The notes below the pieces were generated by a model. The model saw nothing but the letters and a program-made list of their open reading frames with translations. It had not been told where the DNA came from and ran no database searches. Made by a program: the position numbers and the translations under genes. This document shows, one piece after another, positions 1 to 9,040 of a DNA stretch of 64,000 nucleotides (the first letter of the stretch is position 1; each line of letters starts with the position of its first letter). The stretch covers positions 404,406 to 468,405 of the forward strand of contig NZ_QLLL01000001.1 of the NCBI RefSeq assembly GCF_003259335.1. The letters are read 5' to 3'. The DNA comes from Chitinophaga skermanii (lineage in GTDB: Bacteria > Bacteroidota > Bacteroidia > Chitinophagales > Chitinophagaceae).

Positions 1-143
1 CAAACCTCCTTCACCACAACCTCACATAAACCACGTTCACAAAACCATTAGGTCCTCCGTCCCTAAAGGTTTTGCCCCAACCCCCTCACCACCAAAACAA
101 CCATCTTCCCACCCCAACAAAACAGGCACCACAAAGAACCACC

Positions 144-261
144 GCCCTTCACCACAGTAGCACCACCGCTCAATCAACATCCCGATAAAACGGCGACGCA
201 GTCTTTCGCCGTTTTTCCTCCTTTCTTTGGTTACTTTCTTTGGAGAAGCAAAGAAAGTAAC
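144..261. repeat. Dispersed two-hairpin intergenic repeat, copy 1
   Basis: 118 bp that match 52018-52135 with only two substitutions seen, in the same orientation. It contains a perfect 10-bp hairpin (AAAACGGCGA / TCGCCGTTTT) followed by T residues, and a perfect 13-bp inverted repeat (GTTACTTTCTTTG / CAAAGAAAGTAAC, 6-nt loop). It has no ORF. It looks like a REP/MITE-like palindromic intergenic element; the first hairpin could also stop transcription. Confidence 0.85.
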
Positions 262-496
262 ACATTAGGATGTAATCGAAATAAGAATGGCCGATGCCCC
301 ATCAGAAAACTGAAATAAGAATACTTACCTGTACATCTCAAAGAAAAAAACATTATTAAAGAAAGAATCATTGTTAACCCCCGCCGGACGGCCCTTCGTT
401 AGCACCCCTACCCACCAACGGAGTTAAAAACCCCATCCTGTAGATACAGATAAAACCCCGGTTCGTAAGATGATACCAACATTTCGTGTATTTTTA

Positions 497-527
497 TTGC
501 AACAGCACAATCTGTACAGTAATATTG
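497..527 (+). promoter_or_regulatory. Promoter of the ABC exporter operon
   Basis: TTG at 497-499, a 20-nt spacer, then TAATATTG at 520-527, one base off the Bacteroidota -7 consensus TAnnTTTG. The predicted start near 534 gives a leader of about 16 nt before the ATG at 550. Confidence 0.55.
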
Positions 528-549
528 CTCCTAGTTATCAATTCGTACT

Positions 550-1470
550 ATGAACCTAATAGAGATCAACAACCTAAAGAAATATTATGCTACCCATAAA
601 GCGGTAGACGATATTAGCTTCTCCATCCCTAAAGGAAGCATTTTCGGTTTATTAGGCCCTAATGGCGCCGGTAAATCTACCCTCCTTCGTATGTTAACGG
701 GTATTTATTATCCCGATGCAGGCCAGATATTATTCGATGGTAAATCGTTCGACCCGCTGAAAGATGTAGGGTTGATTGGTTATATGCCGGAAGAGCGTGG
801 CTTGTACAAAAAAATGAAAGTGGGAGAGCAGGTCATGTACTTGGCGCAGCTGAAAGGTTTAAGTAATAGCGATGCGAAAAACAAAATCAACTATTGGTTC
901 AAACGTTTTGAAATAGAGAATTGGGCCAACAAGAAAATCGAAGAACTTAGTAAGGGTATGCAACAAAAGGTGCAGTTCATCTCTACCGTGATGCACGATC
1001 CTAAATTGCTTATCCTCGATGAACCGTTCTCTGGTCTCGATCCTATTAACTCGTTATTGATTCAAGACGAGATATTCAAACTCGCCGAAAACGGTACTAC
1101 GATAATCTTCTCTACGCACCGTATGGAGCAAGTAGAAGAAATCTGTGATCATATCGTGTTGGTGAATCTCGGTAAAAAAGTACTCGATGGTAGCGTAGCA
1201 CAAATCAAACAAGATTTCAAAAAGCACCTCTTCAGGGTCGATTTCGCAGAGCCCATTAATTTCGCGCAAGTAGCTACGCATCATTTCACGATCGAAAAAT
1301 CGCAACCAAAATCATTAGTCGTTAAGTTAAACGAAGACAGCCAAACGAATGACATCCTTCGTCATTTCATTAACCAAAACGTTACCATTACTTACTTCGA
1401 AGAAGTATTACCTACCATCAACGAGGTATTCATTGAGCAAGTGAATAAAACGGGCGGCATCTTAGCATAA
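550..1470 (+). CDS. ABC transporter ATP-binding protein (NatA-like exporter subunit)
   Basis: Cytoplasmic ATPase that drives an ABC-2 type exporter with the membrane protein encoded next to it. Visible motifs: Walker A GPNGAGKST (36-44), signature LSKGMQQ (133-139), Walker B LLILDEP (153-159) and the H-loop histidine (190). After the ~215-residue nucleotide-binding domain comes a C-terminal extension of about 90 residues, like the DUF4162 domain of NatA-type ATPases. At 306 aa the length is normal. The gene is 30 bp upstream of the permease, clearly one operon, with a good promoter in front. NatAB exports Na+ in Bacillus, but homologues move other substrates, so the substrate is unknown. Confidence 0.9.
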   Translation: MNLIEINNLKKYYATHKAVDDISFSIPKGSIFGLLGPNGAGKSTLLRMLTGIYYPDAGQILFDGKSFDPLKDVGLIGYMPEERGLYKKMKVGEQVMYLAQLKGLSNSDAKNKINYWFKRFEIENWANKKIEELSKGMQQKVQFISTVMHDPKLLILDEPFSGLDPINSLLIQDEIFKLAENGTTIIFSTHRMEQVEEICDHIVLVNLGKKVLDGSVAQIKQDFKKHLFRVDFAEPINFAQVATHHFTIEKSQPKSLVVKLNEDSQTNDILRHFINQNVTITYFEEVLPTINEVFIEQVNKTGGILA

Positions 1471-1500
1471 CATTACTAACGACTATCAAACTTATTCGAT

Positions 1501-2793
1501 ATGAACAAAATTTTCATCATTATAAAACGTGAATACTTATCACGTGTTCGCAAGAAATCATTTCTTGTTGTAACGTTGTTGATGCCATTACTTTTCTTGG
1601 CATTAATGATTGTTCCTGCCTTATTAGCGAAGAACAGCAGCTCTAACGAGAAGATCGTTGTAGTAGACGAAAGTAAATTATTCGCCAACCGTATTCCCGA
1701 CTTCGACGAAGTACGTTTCACATTCAGCGACCAACCCTTCGATTCGTTACGCAACACGTACCTCGATAAAGGCTATACTGGTTTGCTGCATATTCCTCAA
1801 ATGGACCTAGTTCGTGATCCTAACATCGTGTATTATGGGAAAGGCCAGATGAGCATCATGACGCAGAGCAAATTGGAAGGAAAATTAGATGCTGTTATCG
1901 AAGATATCCGCATGGAAAGAGCGGGCATCGATAAATCTAAAGTAGAAGGTATTCGTTCGAATGTAAATATCATTAGCAAAACCGGTAAAGACGAGAAAGA
2001 AGGTAGTGCAGGCTTAGCATTAGCCATTGGTTACGGTAGTGGTTTCATTATTTACATTGTGTTGTTGGTATTTGGTATGATGGTAATGCGTGGTGTAATG
2101 GAAGAAAAAACAAACCGTATTGCGGAAGTCATAGTAAGTAGTGTAAAACCATTCCAATTAATGATGGGTAAAATCCTCGGTATTGGAGCCGTAGGTTTAA
2201 CACAGTTCTTAATCTGGATCTTCTTAATTTGGGGTTTAAGCTTCTCATTACCATTATTCTTTGCAGGTAGTGACTTAACAACCGCTCAATCTGCCGGTAA
2301 CAACACAGCGATGATGATGGCCGTGAAACAAATCTCAGTGATTGCACAGAGCGCTGATTGGGGTATGATTACGTTCTGCTTCGTATTCTATTTCTTAGGT
2401 GGATATTTATTCTACTCTTCTTTATTTGCTGCCGTTGGTAGTTTAGTAAACGAAGACCCTAACGATGCACAGAGCTACACGTTCCCGATCACCTTACCGA
2501 TCATCATTGCTATTATGATCATGTTCCAAGCGGTGACCAACCCAACAAGCCAAGTGGCAGTATGGGGTAGTATTATCCCGTTCACTGCACCGGTAGTAAT
2601 GATGGCTCGTATACCTTACGGCGTTCCGGGTACAGTAGCGTATTGGGAATTGATCTTATCGATGTCGTTGTTAATAATTGGTTTCATTACCACTACTTGG
2701 ATCGCCGGTAGAATTTACCGCACAGGTATCTTGTTAAACGGTAAGAAACCAACCTTGAAAGAAGCGGTGAAATGGATCTTTAAGAATAACTAA
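1501..2793 (+). CDS. ABC-2 type transporter permease (NatB-like)
   Basis: Membrane subunit of the exporter whose ATPase is encoded immediately upstream. The 430-aa protein has one N-terminal membrane segment (about residues 20-45) and an extracytoplasmic domain of ~130 residues. A C-terminal block of five or six membrane helices follows (about 170-410), including the charged loop MRGVMEEKTNRIAEVI typical of ABC-2 permeases of the NatB/YhaP type. It ends with a basic tail. A strong intrinsic terminator follows 23 bp after the stop, so the operon is just these two genes. The family call is firm, the substrate is unknown. Confidence 0.9.
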   Translation: MNKIFIIIKREYLSRVRKKSFLVVTLLMPLLFLALMIVPALLAKNSSSNEKIVVVDESKLFANRIPDFDEVRFTFSDQPFDSLRNTYLDKGYTGLLHIPQMDLVRDPNIVYYGKGQMSIMTQSKLEGKLDAVIEDIRMERAGIDKSKVEGIRSNVNIISKTGKDEKEGSAGLALAIGYGSGFIIYIVLLVFGMMVMRGVMEEKTNRIAEVIVSSVKPFQLMMGKILGIGAVGLTQFLIWIFLIWGLSFSLPLFFAGSDLTTAQSAGNNTAMMMAVKQISVIAQSADWGMITFCFVFYFLGGYLFYSSLFAAVGSLVNEDPNDAQSYTFPITLPIIIAIMIMFQAVTNPTSQVAVWGSIIPFTAPVVMMARIPYGVPGTVAYWELILSMSLLIIGFITTTWIAGRIYRTGILLNGKKPTLKEAVKWIFKNN

Positions 2794-2815
2794 TGGGTTG
2801 TAAGTAATAAAGTAA

Positions 2816-2856
2816 AAATAGGCTGCCTTTACATGGTAAAAGCAGCCTATTTTTTT
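2816..2856 (+). terminator. Intrinsic terminator of the ABC exporter operon
   Basis: Stem AAATAGGCTGC / GCAGCCTATTT, extended inward by TTTAC / GTAAA around a 3-nt loop with one mismatch, then a run of T. Confidence 0.9.
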
Positions 2857-3050
2857 ATATTTGTAGAGGCCAGCACTGATCCCAGGTAGCAAGCTTTCAC
2901 ACTTAGGCTGGCAATCGTATACTACTTTTCAGCTCATTCATCTTAATCAGCATATATACACTTCTTGGCTAGGGAATTTGATCCCAACCCAATACCGTAT
3001 TATTAGAAATGTATTATACACCAATAAGTTACGCAACTCTACCCGTAACC

Positions 3051-3105
3051 TCTCTGTACTTCCTCTGTAGGTTCTCTGTAACTTCTCTGTAGTTTCTCTG
3101 TAGTT
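3051..3105. repeat. 11-nt tandem array, unit type A (TCTCTGTAGTT)
   Basis: Five consecutive 11-nt units starting at 3051, 3062, 3073, 3084 and 3095, consensus TCTCTGTAGTT; the last two are identical. It lies in a 570-bp gap between two convergent genes (2794-3363). The unit length is not a multiple of three, which argues against coding. The same unit recurs near 47.6 kb. Confidence 0.9.
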
Positions 3106-3181
3106 TGCCTTGAAATCGGCCGTAGGTCTACGTTATAGCGCCCTTTATTCACCGTCTTTCACCCGGTCGTTTGTCGATGTT

Positions 3182-3313
3182 TACCTTATACAACCCTATC
3201 CTTACCCTATCCACAGCCTATCTCTAGCCTATCTCTAGCCTATCTTTACCCTATCTAAACCCTAGTAAAAGCCTATCTCGACCCTATCTCCAGCCTATCT
3301 AAAGCCTTTGCCG
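3182..3313. repeat. 11-nt tandem array, unit type B (A[GC]CCTATCTNN)
   Basis: About twelve units in unbroken 11-nt register. From 3193 each unit begins with A at 3193, 3204, 3215, 3226, 3237, 3248, 3259, 3270, 3281, 3292 and 3303. The consensus is A(G/C)CCTATCT plus two variable bases; the first and last units are degenerate. An 80-bp unrelated spacer separates it from the type A array. Nothing else is recognised in this intergenic region apart from the terminator at 2816-2856. Confidence 0.9.
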
Positions 3314-3363
3314 GCTTGTGTTTAGCTGCATTTGTTCTCGAAACAGTACTGTAAACCAATTGT

Positions 3364-4302
3364 TTAAGCTTGTAAGCGTTGCACGGTGGCTTTATATTCT
3401 GCCCATATTTCGGCCACTACCTCGGCTGCGGGTTGAATACGGTCGATTAAGGCGCTTACTTGGCCGATCTCCAATTCGCCTTCACGCATGTCGCCTTCGA
3501 ACATACCGCGCTTTGCACGGGCACGACCAAGGAGGTTTTTCAATTCCTCGTCGCTGGCACAGCTAGCTTCAGCTTGTTGTACATCGTCGAAAAACTTGTT
3601 CTTCAAGAGGCGTACAGGTGTTAAACGTTTGAGTGATAACATGGTATCACCCTCTTGCGCCGTAATAATGGCTTCTTTGAAGTTGATGTGGGAAGATGCT
3701 TCGGGGGTGGCTACAAAACGGCTACCTACTTGTACCGCATCGGCACCTAATGCAAAGGCGGCTGCCATGGCTTTGCCGGAACTAATACCACCCGCTGCAA
3801 TAAGCGGTATATTAATAGCAGCACTCACTGCAGGAATAAGCACCATAGTGGTTGTTTCTTCACGGCCATTATGCCCACCGGCTTCAAACCCTTCTGCAAC
3901 TACAGCATCTACGCCGGCGGCCTCGCTTTTTTGGGCGAATTTAGCGCTCGATACTACATGCACAACGGTAATGCCCGCAGCTTTTAATGTAGGTGTCCAG
4001 GTTTTAGGATTACCTGCCGATGTAAATACGATGGGAACTTTTTCTTCGATGATGATTTGAATAATTTCATCGATACCGGGATAGAGTAACGGTACATTTA
4101 CGCCAAAGGGTTTTTGCGTAGCTTGCTTACACTGTTGAATATGTTCGCGCAGTACAGCGGGGTACATGCTACCGGCGCCAATGATACCCAGCCCCCCGGC
4201 ATTACTAACTGCCGATGCTAGCTTCCATCCGCTCGCCCATATCATGCCCGCTTGTACAATAGGCAATTCTATGCCGAATAAGTCGGTGATCCTGTTTTGC
4301 AT
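3364..4302 (-). CDS. Nitronate monooxygenase / FabK-like FMN oxidoreductase
   Basis: A 312-aa TIM-barrel flavoprotein of the NMO/2-nitropropane dioxygenase family, which also contains the enoyl-ACP reductase FabK. Landmarks: the N-terminal PIVQAGM segment, the GGLGIIGAG phosphate-loop region (36-44), the EGFEAGGHNGREE loop (about 137-149, with the family's histidine) and the FMN phosphate-binding AAGGISSGKA / GADAVQVGSRF motifs. The start ATG is followed by a typical family N-terminus. The upstream nucleotidyltransferase gene ends 36 bp away on the same strand, so they may be co-transcribed. The sequence alone does not decide between nitronate detoxification and a FabK-type reductase. Confidence 0.85.
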   Translation of the reverse strand: MQNRITDLFGIELPIVQAGMIWASGWKLASAVSNAGGLGIIGAGSMYPAVLREHIQQCKQATQKPFGVNVPLLYPGIDEIIQIIIEEKVPIVFTSAGNPKTWTPTLKAAGITVVHVVSSAKFAQKSEAAGVDAVVAEGFEAGGHNGREETTTMVLIPAVSAAINIPLIAAGGISSGKAMAAAFALGADAVQVGSRFVATPEASSHINFKEAIITAQEGDTMLSLKRLTPVRLLKNKFFDDVQQAEASCASDEELKNLLGRARAKRGMFEGDMREGELEIGQVSALIDRIQPAAEVVAEIWAEYKATVQRLQA

Positions 4303-4337
4303 GTTTCAAATATAACGAATGCAAAACATTCACATCA

Positions 4338-5333
4338 TCAACCTAAATCGATTTCCGTATTATCACCAATATTTAAACTTTGACTTAACCCGCGAATGTT
4401 CGCATCACTCCCTATAAGGCTGGATTTTAATACTACTTCGTACAAGTTACTGAACGATCCAATGATGCTGTCTTTTACAATGGAATAACTCACCACCGTA
4501 TTATCACCGATGGCTACATTCGGGCCTATAATGGAGTTCTTAATGTTACATCCCTCGCCAATACTTACCGGGGGAATAATGATCGTGTTTTCGTAAGGAA
4601 TAGTGGGTGGAACAGCGCTCGGTTTATATTTCTTCAACATTATCGCGTTCGTTTCCAACAAGGTTTCTTTGCGCCCGCAATCAAACCAGTTCGTTACTTT
4701 AAATGCATTGAATTTTACCCCGTGCTGTATCATACAATCCAACGCATCCGTTAACTGGAACTCGTCGTGCGATTTTACTTGGTCGCGGTAATTATCTTCT
4801 AAGCATTTATACAACTGCTTTGTTTCACGAATTTTATAAAGACCTACTAAAGCAAGGTTAGATTTCGGAATTTGTGGCTTCTCAATTACACGGGTAATCG
4901 TTCCTTCTTCATTCAATTCCGCTACACCAAAGTTACGCGGATCATCTACTTTCTTCACACCCAATAACGATACCGGCGAATTGATGATCTCCGTAAAGTC
5001 ACATTCACAGATAGTATCACCGAGTACAATCAAAATCTCGTCGTTCTGTACTACATCGCGTGTTAAGAGAATAGCATGACCAGTACCCTGGCGCGCATTC
5101 TGTTGTACGAAATGACAAGTTAAATGTGGATACTTCTTCTCCACGTAATGTTGAATCTTTTCACCCAAATAGCCAACAACAAATACAAACTCTGTAATGC
5201 CCGCTTCCTCTAATTGGTCAACGATAATACTGAGAATGGTTTTGCCTGCTAATGGAATCAGGGCTTTCGGTTGTGTATACGTATGTGGACGTAGCTTGGT
5301 GCCAGCCCCAGCTACGGGTATGATTGCCTTCAT
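4338..5333 (-). CDS. Sugar-phosphate nucleotidyltransferase (RmlA/GlmU-like)
   Basis: NDP-sugar pyrophosphorylase that would activate a sugar 1-phosphate with an NTP for cell-surface glycan synthesis. The N-terminal ~230 residues carry the nucleotide-binding loop GAGTKLRP (9-16, with Lys where Arg is usual) and the PKAL motif (22-25). The C-terminal ~80 residues show left-handed beta-helix hexapeptide repeats (for example ENTIIIPPVSIGEGCNIKNS). At 331 aa it is the size of the glucose-1-phosphate thymidylyltransferase-like group rather than GlmU. A small hairpin (GGTTAC / GTAACC, 4-nt loop, 5365-5380) lies in the presumed leader. Exact sugar and nucleotide are not determinable. Confidence 0.85.
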   Translation of the reverse strand: MKAIIPVAGAGTKLRPHTYTQPKALIPLAGKTILSIIVDQLEEAGITEFVFVVGYLGEKIQHYVEKKYPHLTCHFVQQNARQGTGHAILLTRDVVQNDEILIVLGDTICECDFTEIINSPVSLLGVKKVDDPRNFGVAELNEEGTITRVIEKPQIPKSNLALVGLYKIRETKQLYKCLEDNYRDQVKSHDEFQLTDALDCMIQHGVKFNAFKVTNWFDCGRKETLLETNAIMLKKYKPSAVPPTIPYENTIIIPPVSIGEGCNIKNSIIGPNVAIGDNTVVSYSIVKDSIIGSFSNLYEVVLKSSLIGSDANIRGLSQSLNIGDNTEIDLG

Positions 5334-5412
5334 GTAATGCAGTCGATTAGGTTTAGTGTACGTCGGTTACGCAAGTAACCTCGCTTATGTTCAATCCTTT
5401 CAATAAAAATAC

Positions 5413-5436
5413 AACAACGCACTCCCACGCGTTGTT
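5413..5436 (-). terminator. Hairpin with downstream T-rich tract (minus strand)
   Basis: AACAACGC / GCGTTGTT with an 8-nt loop. Read on the minus strand it is followed by TGTATTTTT. It may act as a second terminator behind the big ThuA/PQQ gene. Confidence 0.45.
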
Positions 5437-5522
5437 GCGGGTGAAATTACTATAAAAATATGTAAACAATCGATTACAGGCCGATTAATCGCGTGATATT
5501 TTCGTTGGATATAAAATAACAA

Positions 5523-5549
5523 GCCCTCTTAGTTTGTCGCTAAGAGGGC
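5523..5549 (-). terminator. Terminator of the ThuA/PQQ cluster
   Basis: Perfect 10-bp stem GCCCTCTTAG / CTAAGAGGGC with a 7-nt loop, 22 bp after the end of the last gene of the cluster. The minus-strand tail TTGTTATTTT is only moderately T-rich. Confidence 0.65.
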
Positions 5550-5571
5550 CTGAAATGTATGATTGCGTAGA

Positions 5572-8500
5572 TTATCTCGACAATAACTTGATGAAGATAA
5601 TACCCAACGTGCCAGCTTCTCCTGGACTAGCCGGTGTAAATACCAATTTCAAGTCTTGTGGCGTAACGCCGTTAACTGTTGCAAAGTTGATGGTTGCAAA
5701 AGATGGCTTCATTGGTTCCAAGTTTTGACCGATAACTGTTTCACCGAGCAATTGTGTACCCAAGTAAGCTTGCACGCGTAAACCGTGCTCTAATGGTTTC
5801 TGACCGGCGTATTGTAATTCGATTCCATTGACGGAGTTCAAATCCAATTTCGCAAATGTCATAAAGCTATTCGCACTTGGCAAGGCTAAACGCATACCGT
5901 TGTATTCCATTTTAGATACACCATCACCTACGGTGAAGTCGTATGCCGATAAGGATGGAGATACTAATTCTGCAATAGCGCTACCTGTTAATGGCTTAAT
6001 ACCAGAACCACCTTTATCGGTATAGCTGGCAAGTAAGTAGAAAATACCTTTGTCTTTAAATGTTGCCGCTGTAGCAGGTACTACGCTACCTGTTGCAGGT
6101 AAGGAAGCAATCTTGCTAGCAGGGTCTGCTTTCAATGAGAAGATATAATCAACGATCATTTTCGCATCACCCACACTTAAGTTAGGGTGAGCACTCATGG
6201 CCGTTTCACCCCAAACACCGCCACCACCTTTGATGATTTTATTCACCAAGTAGTCGCTGGCTTTTGGATCGCCTTTATACTTATCTGCCACTAACATAAA
6301 TGCAGGGCCGATTGATGTTTCATTCGTTTTATGACACGTTTTACAATCCAACGTTTCCATGATGTTTTTACCCATGGTAGCGGCTGTAACGATTTGGTGA
6401 CCTTGTGGCATGGCTGCTTTATCACGACCTTCTACGTACTCAGTTTTCACGAATAAATTCGCTACATCTAATGTACCATTTGCTAAGCTACCATCTTCTT
6501 TATCTGTTACCGCAACCGTGTAAGAAACGGCTTTACCAGGGAAGTAGAATTGCGTGTTACCATTTAACTTGATCGCTACTTGTGGTGTTTCGTTACCGGC
6601 ATACACATTAATGCTATTGCTACGAACGTGCGCACCATTTGGATCGTATACTTCTACTGCTACAGGGTATTCACCTGGTTGTGTATACGTATACTCAACT
6701 GAATTCTCCGTTGTTTCCTTCTTCATACCGTTACCAAAATACCAGATGTAAGTCAATTTGTCTTTATCTGGATCTGAAGCCTCGGCTGTAATTTTCACTT
6801 TAAATGGTAAGGAACCTGTTAGTTTATCCACATTGATGCTAGCTTTAGGGGCACGGTTACCACCATTGAAGTCGATACGTGCTAAACCTGCATCAGGATT
6901 TTTAGAGAACCAACCGTTACCGTATTCTAATACATACAAACGACCATCAGGACCCATTTCCATATCAATCGGCGCATTGAAGCGCGTGTTCGGCATGAAA
7001 CGTTCCATTTTAGAGAAGTTGCCGTCTTTATCCATTGTAACGGCCATAATCCAACCGCGGATCCAGTCGTAAATGAATAATTTGCCTTCGTAGTATTTAG
7101 GGAAACGTGTTTCTTTTGGATAGAATTCTTCGTAGAACACTGGGCCTGCTTCGGCATTTCTACCACCACTACCTACAATTGGGAACTCTGTAGATTTAGC
7201 GTAAGGATACCAAATGAACGCAGGTTGTGCCGGTGGTAATTCTTGTAAACCGGTATTGTTACGCGATTTGTTGATCGGTTTAGCCGGGTCGAATTTCTTA
7301 CCACTTACACCGGTAGCGTAATCGTATTCTACATAAGGAATATTGTTAGCGATGAATAATGGGTAACCATAGTTACCGGCTTTCTTCGCTTGGTTTACCT
7401 CGTCGTAACCACGGGGGCCACGTGTTTCTAAACTATCGTTGTTCGCATCCGGACCAACTTCACCCCAATACAAGAAACCAGTTTTCTGATCCACGGAAAT
7501 ACGGTACGGGTTACGTGTACCCATCACGAAAATTTCTGGACGTGTTTTATCAGATTTCTCGAAGAGGTTGCCTTTTGGAATATCGTAACTACCATCTTCA
7601 TTCACACGAATACGCAAGATTTTACCGCGTAAATCGTTCGTGTTACCAGAAGAACGGCGACCATCGTATTGTGTATGACCAGGACGATCATCCAACGGCG
7701 CAAAACTACTAGTCTTATACGGTTGATTCGGTTCGTCGAATGGCGTAGAGTTATCACCGGTAGAGATATACAACAAGCCATCGGGACCAAACGCCAATGA
7801 ACCACCTGTGTGGCAACAAATGTAACGTTGTGAGTAGAATTGCAAAATCACTTTCTCTGATTTCATATCCAGCTTACCATCTTTGAAAACGAAGCGAGAT
7901 AAACGGTTAACAGATGTATCAACCGGTGAATAGAAAATGTAGAGGTAGTTATTTTTCGCAAAGTTAGGATCAGCTGTTAAACCAAGGAAACCTTCTTCCG
8001 CGTTAATATTTGGAATATCGGTTTTGTAGTACACATCTAATTTACCTACTTGGGTTAATTGTTTTGTTGTGTTGTTATACAACATCAATTCACCTCTACG
8101 TTGTGCTACCAAAATGTCGAGGTTCGGCAAGATGGTCATTTCCGTAGGCTCGGTGAATTCGCCCGATGTTAACGTTTGCTTAGTGAAGCGATCTTCAGAA
8201 GGCACGCGTAAAGTAGTGGCTTTGCTGTAATCGAGGTACAAGTTTTTGCCAATGGCATACTTAATACCACCGAGGATATGTTTTAAGAAATTTTCTTCTG
8301 AGTAAGATTCAACGGTATGACCTAAGCCTGTGTAGAATGCACGGCCACCGTCGTAATCGTGGTACCAGCTAATAGGGTGGTTGCCGTTCATGTTGCCGCC
8401 TTCGTAGCTTTTTTCATCGAGGGTTAATAGCACATGTACAGTGGTATCACGTTTTTTGTAATTGTACCATTCGTCGGTACGTTTCCAAGGATTGGGTAAA

Positions 8501-8970
8501 CCTTTGGTAGCAATGAAATCATTATCTACTACGTTTACATTCGCTTGGTGAACACCTGGAGGGTGGCTATCGAAATAAGCACCGGCCAATTTGTTGTACC
8601 AACCCCAATCGTATTCGGTATCGGTAGCTGCGTGGATACCCACGTAACCGCCGCCGGCTTGGATATATCTTTCAAAATCCGCTTCTTGGTAATTGTCGAG
8701 TACATCGCCTGTAGTGTTGAGGAAGATAACGGCAGCATATTTCGATAAAGTATCTTCAACGAACTTGCCGGCATCTTCGGTTGTGTCGACAGTAAACCCG
8801 TTTTCTTGACCGAGTTTTTGGATGGCTTTAATACCTGCCCCGATCGACTCGTGGCGGAAACCTGCGGTTTTGGAGAATACCAATACACGCGGTTGCCCTT
8901 CGCGTTTCTTCGAACACGCGGCGAGACAGAGTAGCAGTGCTAAAAGCAGAGGAACACTCAGTGTTTTCAT
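5572..8970 (-). CDS. ThuA + PQQ-type sugar dehydrogenase + PKD + cytochrome c lipoprotein
   Basis: A four-module envelope lipoprotein of 1132 aa. A signal peptide with lipobox LAAC opens it (Cys19). Residues ~27-240 are a ThuA (trehalose-utilisation) domain. Residues ~255-700 form a glucose/sorbosone-dehydrogenase beta-propeller (GGSLAFGPDGLLYISTGD and GNTNDLRGKILRI segments). A PKD domain (~705-795) follows. A class-I cytochrome c has haem site CKTCH at 876-880. The last ~170 residues are a beta-rich domain like carbohydrate-binding modules. Expected role: oxidise a sugar with PQQ and pass electrons to its own haem. The ThuA and cytochrome modules are close relatives of the separate proteins encoded upstream. 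Such fusions are known in Bacteroidota and Planctomycetes; the substrate is inferred only. Confidence 0.9.
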   Translation of the reverse strand: MKTLSVPLLLALLLCLAACSKKREGQPRVLVFSKTAGFRHESIGAGIKAIQKLGQENGFTVDTTEDAGKFVEDTLSKYAAVIFLNTTGDVLDNYQEADFERYIQAGGGYVGIHAATDTEYDWGWYNKLAGAYFDSHPPGVHQANVNVVDNDFIATKGLPNPWKRTDEWYNYKKRDTTVHVLLTLDEKSYEGGNMNGNHPISWYHDYDGGRAFYTGLGHTVESYSEENFLKHILGGIKYAIGKNLYLDYSKATTLRVPSEDRFTKQTLTSGEFTEPTEMTILPNLDILVAQRRGELMLYNNTTKQLTQVGKLDVYYKTDIPNINAEEGFLGLTADPNFAKNNYLYIFYSPVDTSVNRLSRFVFKDGKLDMKSEKVILQFYSQRYICCHTGGSLAFGPDGLLYISTGDNSTPFDEPNQPYKTSSFAPLDDRPGHTQYDGRRSSGNTNDLRGKILRIRVNEDGSYDIPKGNLFEKSDKTRPEIFVMGTRNPYRISVDQKTGFLYWGEVGPDANNDSLETRGPRGYDEVNQAKKAGNYGYPLFIANNIPYVEYDYATGVSGKKFDPAKPINKSRNNTGLQELPPAQPAFIWYPYAKSTEFPIVGSGGRNAEAGPVFYEEFYPKETRFPKYYEGKLFIYDWIRGWIMAVTMDKDGNFSKMERFMPNTRFNAPIDMEMGPDGRLYVLEYGNGWFSKNPDAGLARIDFNGGNRAPKASINVDKLTGSLPFKVKITAEASDPDKDKLTYIWYFGNGMKKETTENSVEYTYTQPGEYPVAVEVYDPNGAHVRSNSINVYAGNETPQVAIKLNGNTQFYFPGKAVSYTVAVTDKEDGSLANGTLDVANLFVKTEYVEGRDKAAMPQGHQIVTAATMGKNIMETLDCKTCHKTNETSIGPAFMLVADKYKGDPKASDYLVNKIIKGGGGVWGETAMSAHPNLSVGDAKMIVDYIFSLKADPASKIASLPATGSVVPATAATFKDKGIFYLLASYTDKGGSGIKPLTGSAIAELVSPSLSAYDFTVGDGVSKMEYNGMRLALPSANSFMTFAKLDLNSVNGIELQYAGQKPLEHGLRVQAYLGTQLLGETVIGQNLEPMKPSFATINFATVNGVTPQDLKLVFTPASPGEAGTLGIIFIKLLSR

Positions 8971-9040
8971 GGTAATGAGAAGTTTTTGTAATCGCGTTTT
9001 AGTTTATCGTGGAATTGTTAATAACGGAATGGTATACGAA

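Larger units (their letters stand above)
1..549. other. Gene-free left end of the window
   Basis: No credible ORF is seen. The first ~175 bases are rich in A and C and very poor in G on the + strand. They run into a dispersed repeat at 144-261. Further right an 11-mer, GAAATAAGAAT, occurs twice near 278 and 320. A promoter for the ABC exporter lies at 497-527. A similar AC-rich stretch precedes the second repeat copy near 52 kb, so the AC-rich flank may belong to the repeat family. Confidence 0.6.

Noticed and set aside
3182-3313. Possible CRISPR array
   Set aside because: Units are only 11 nt with no unique spacers, and no cas genes are present.
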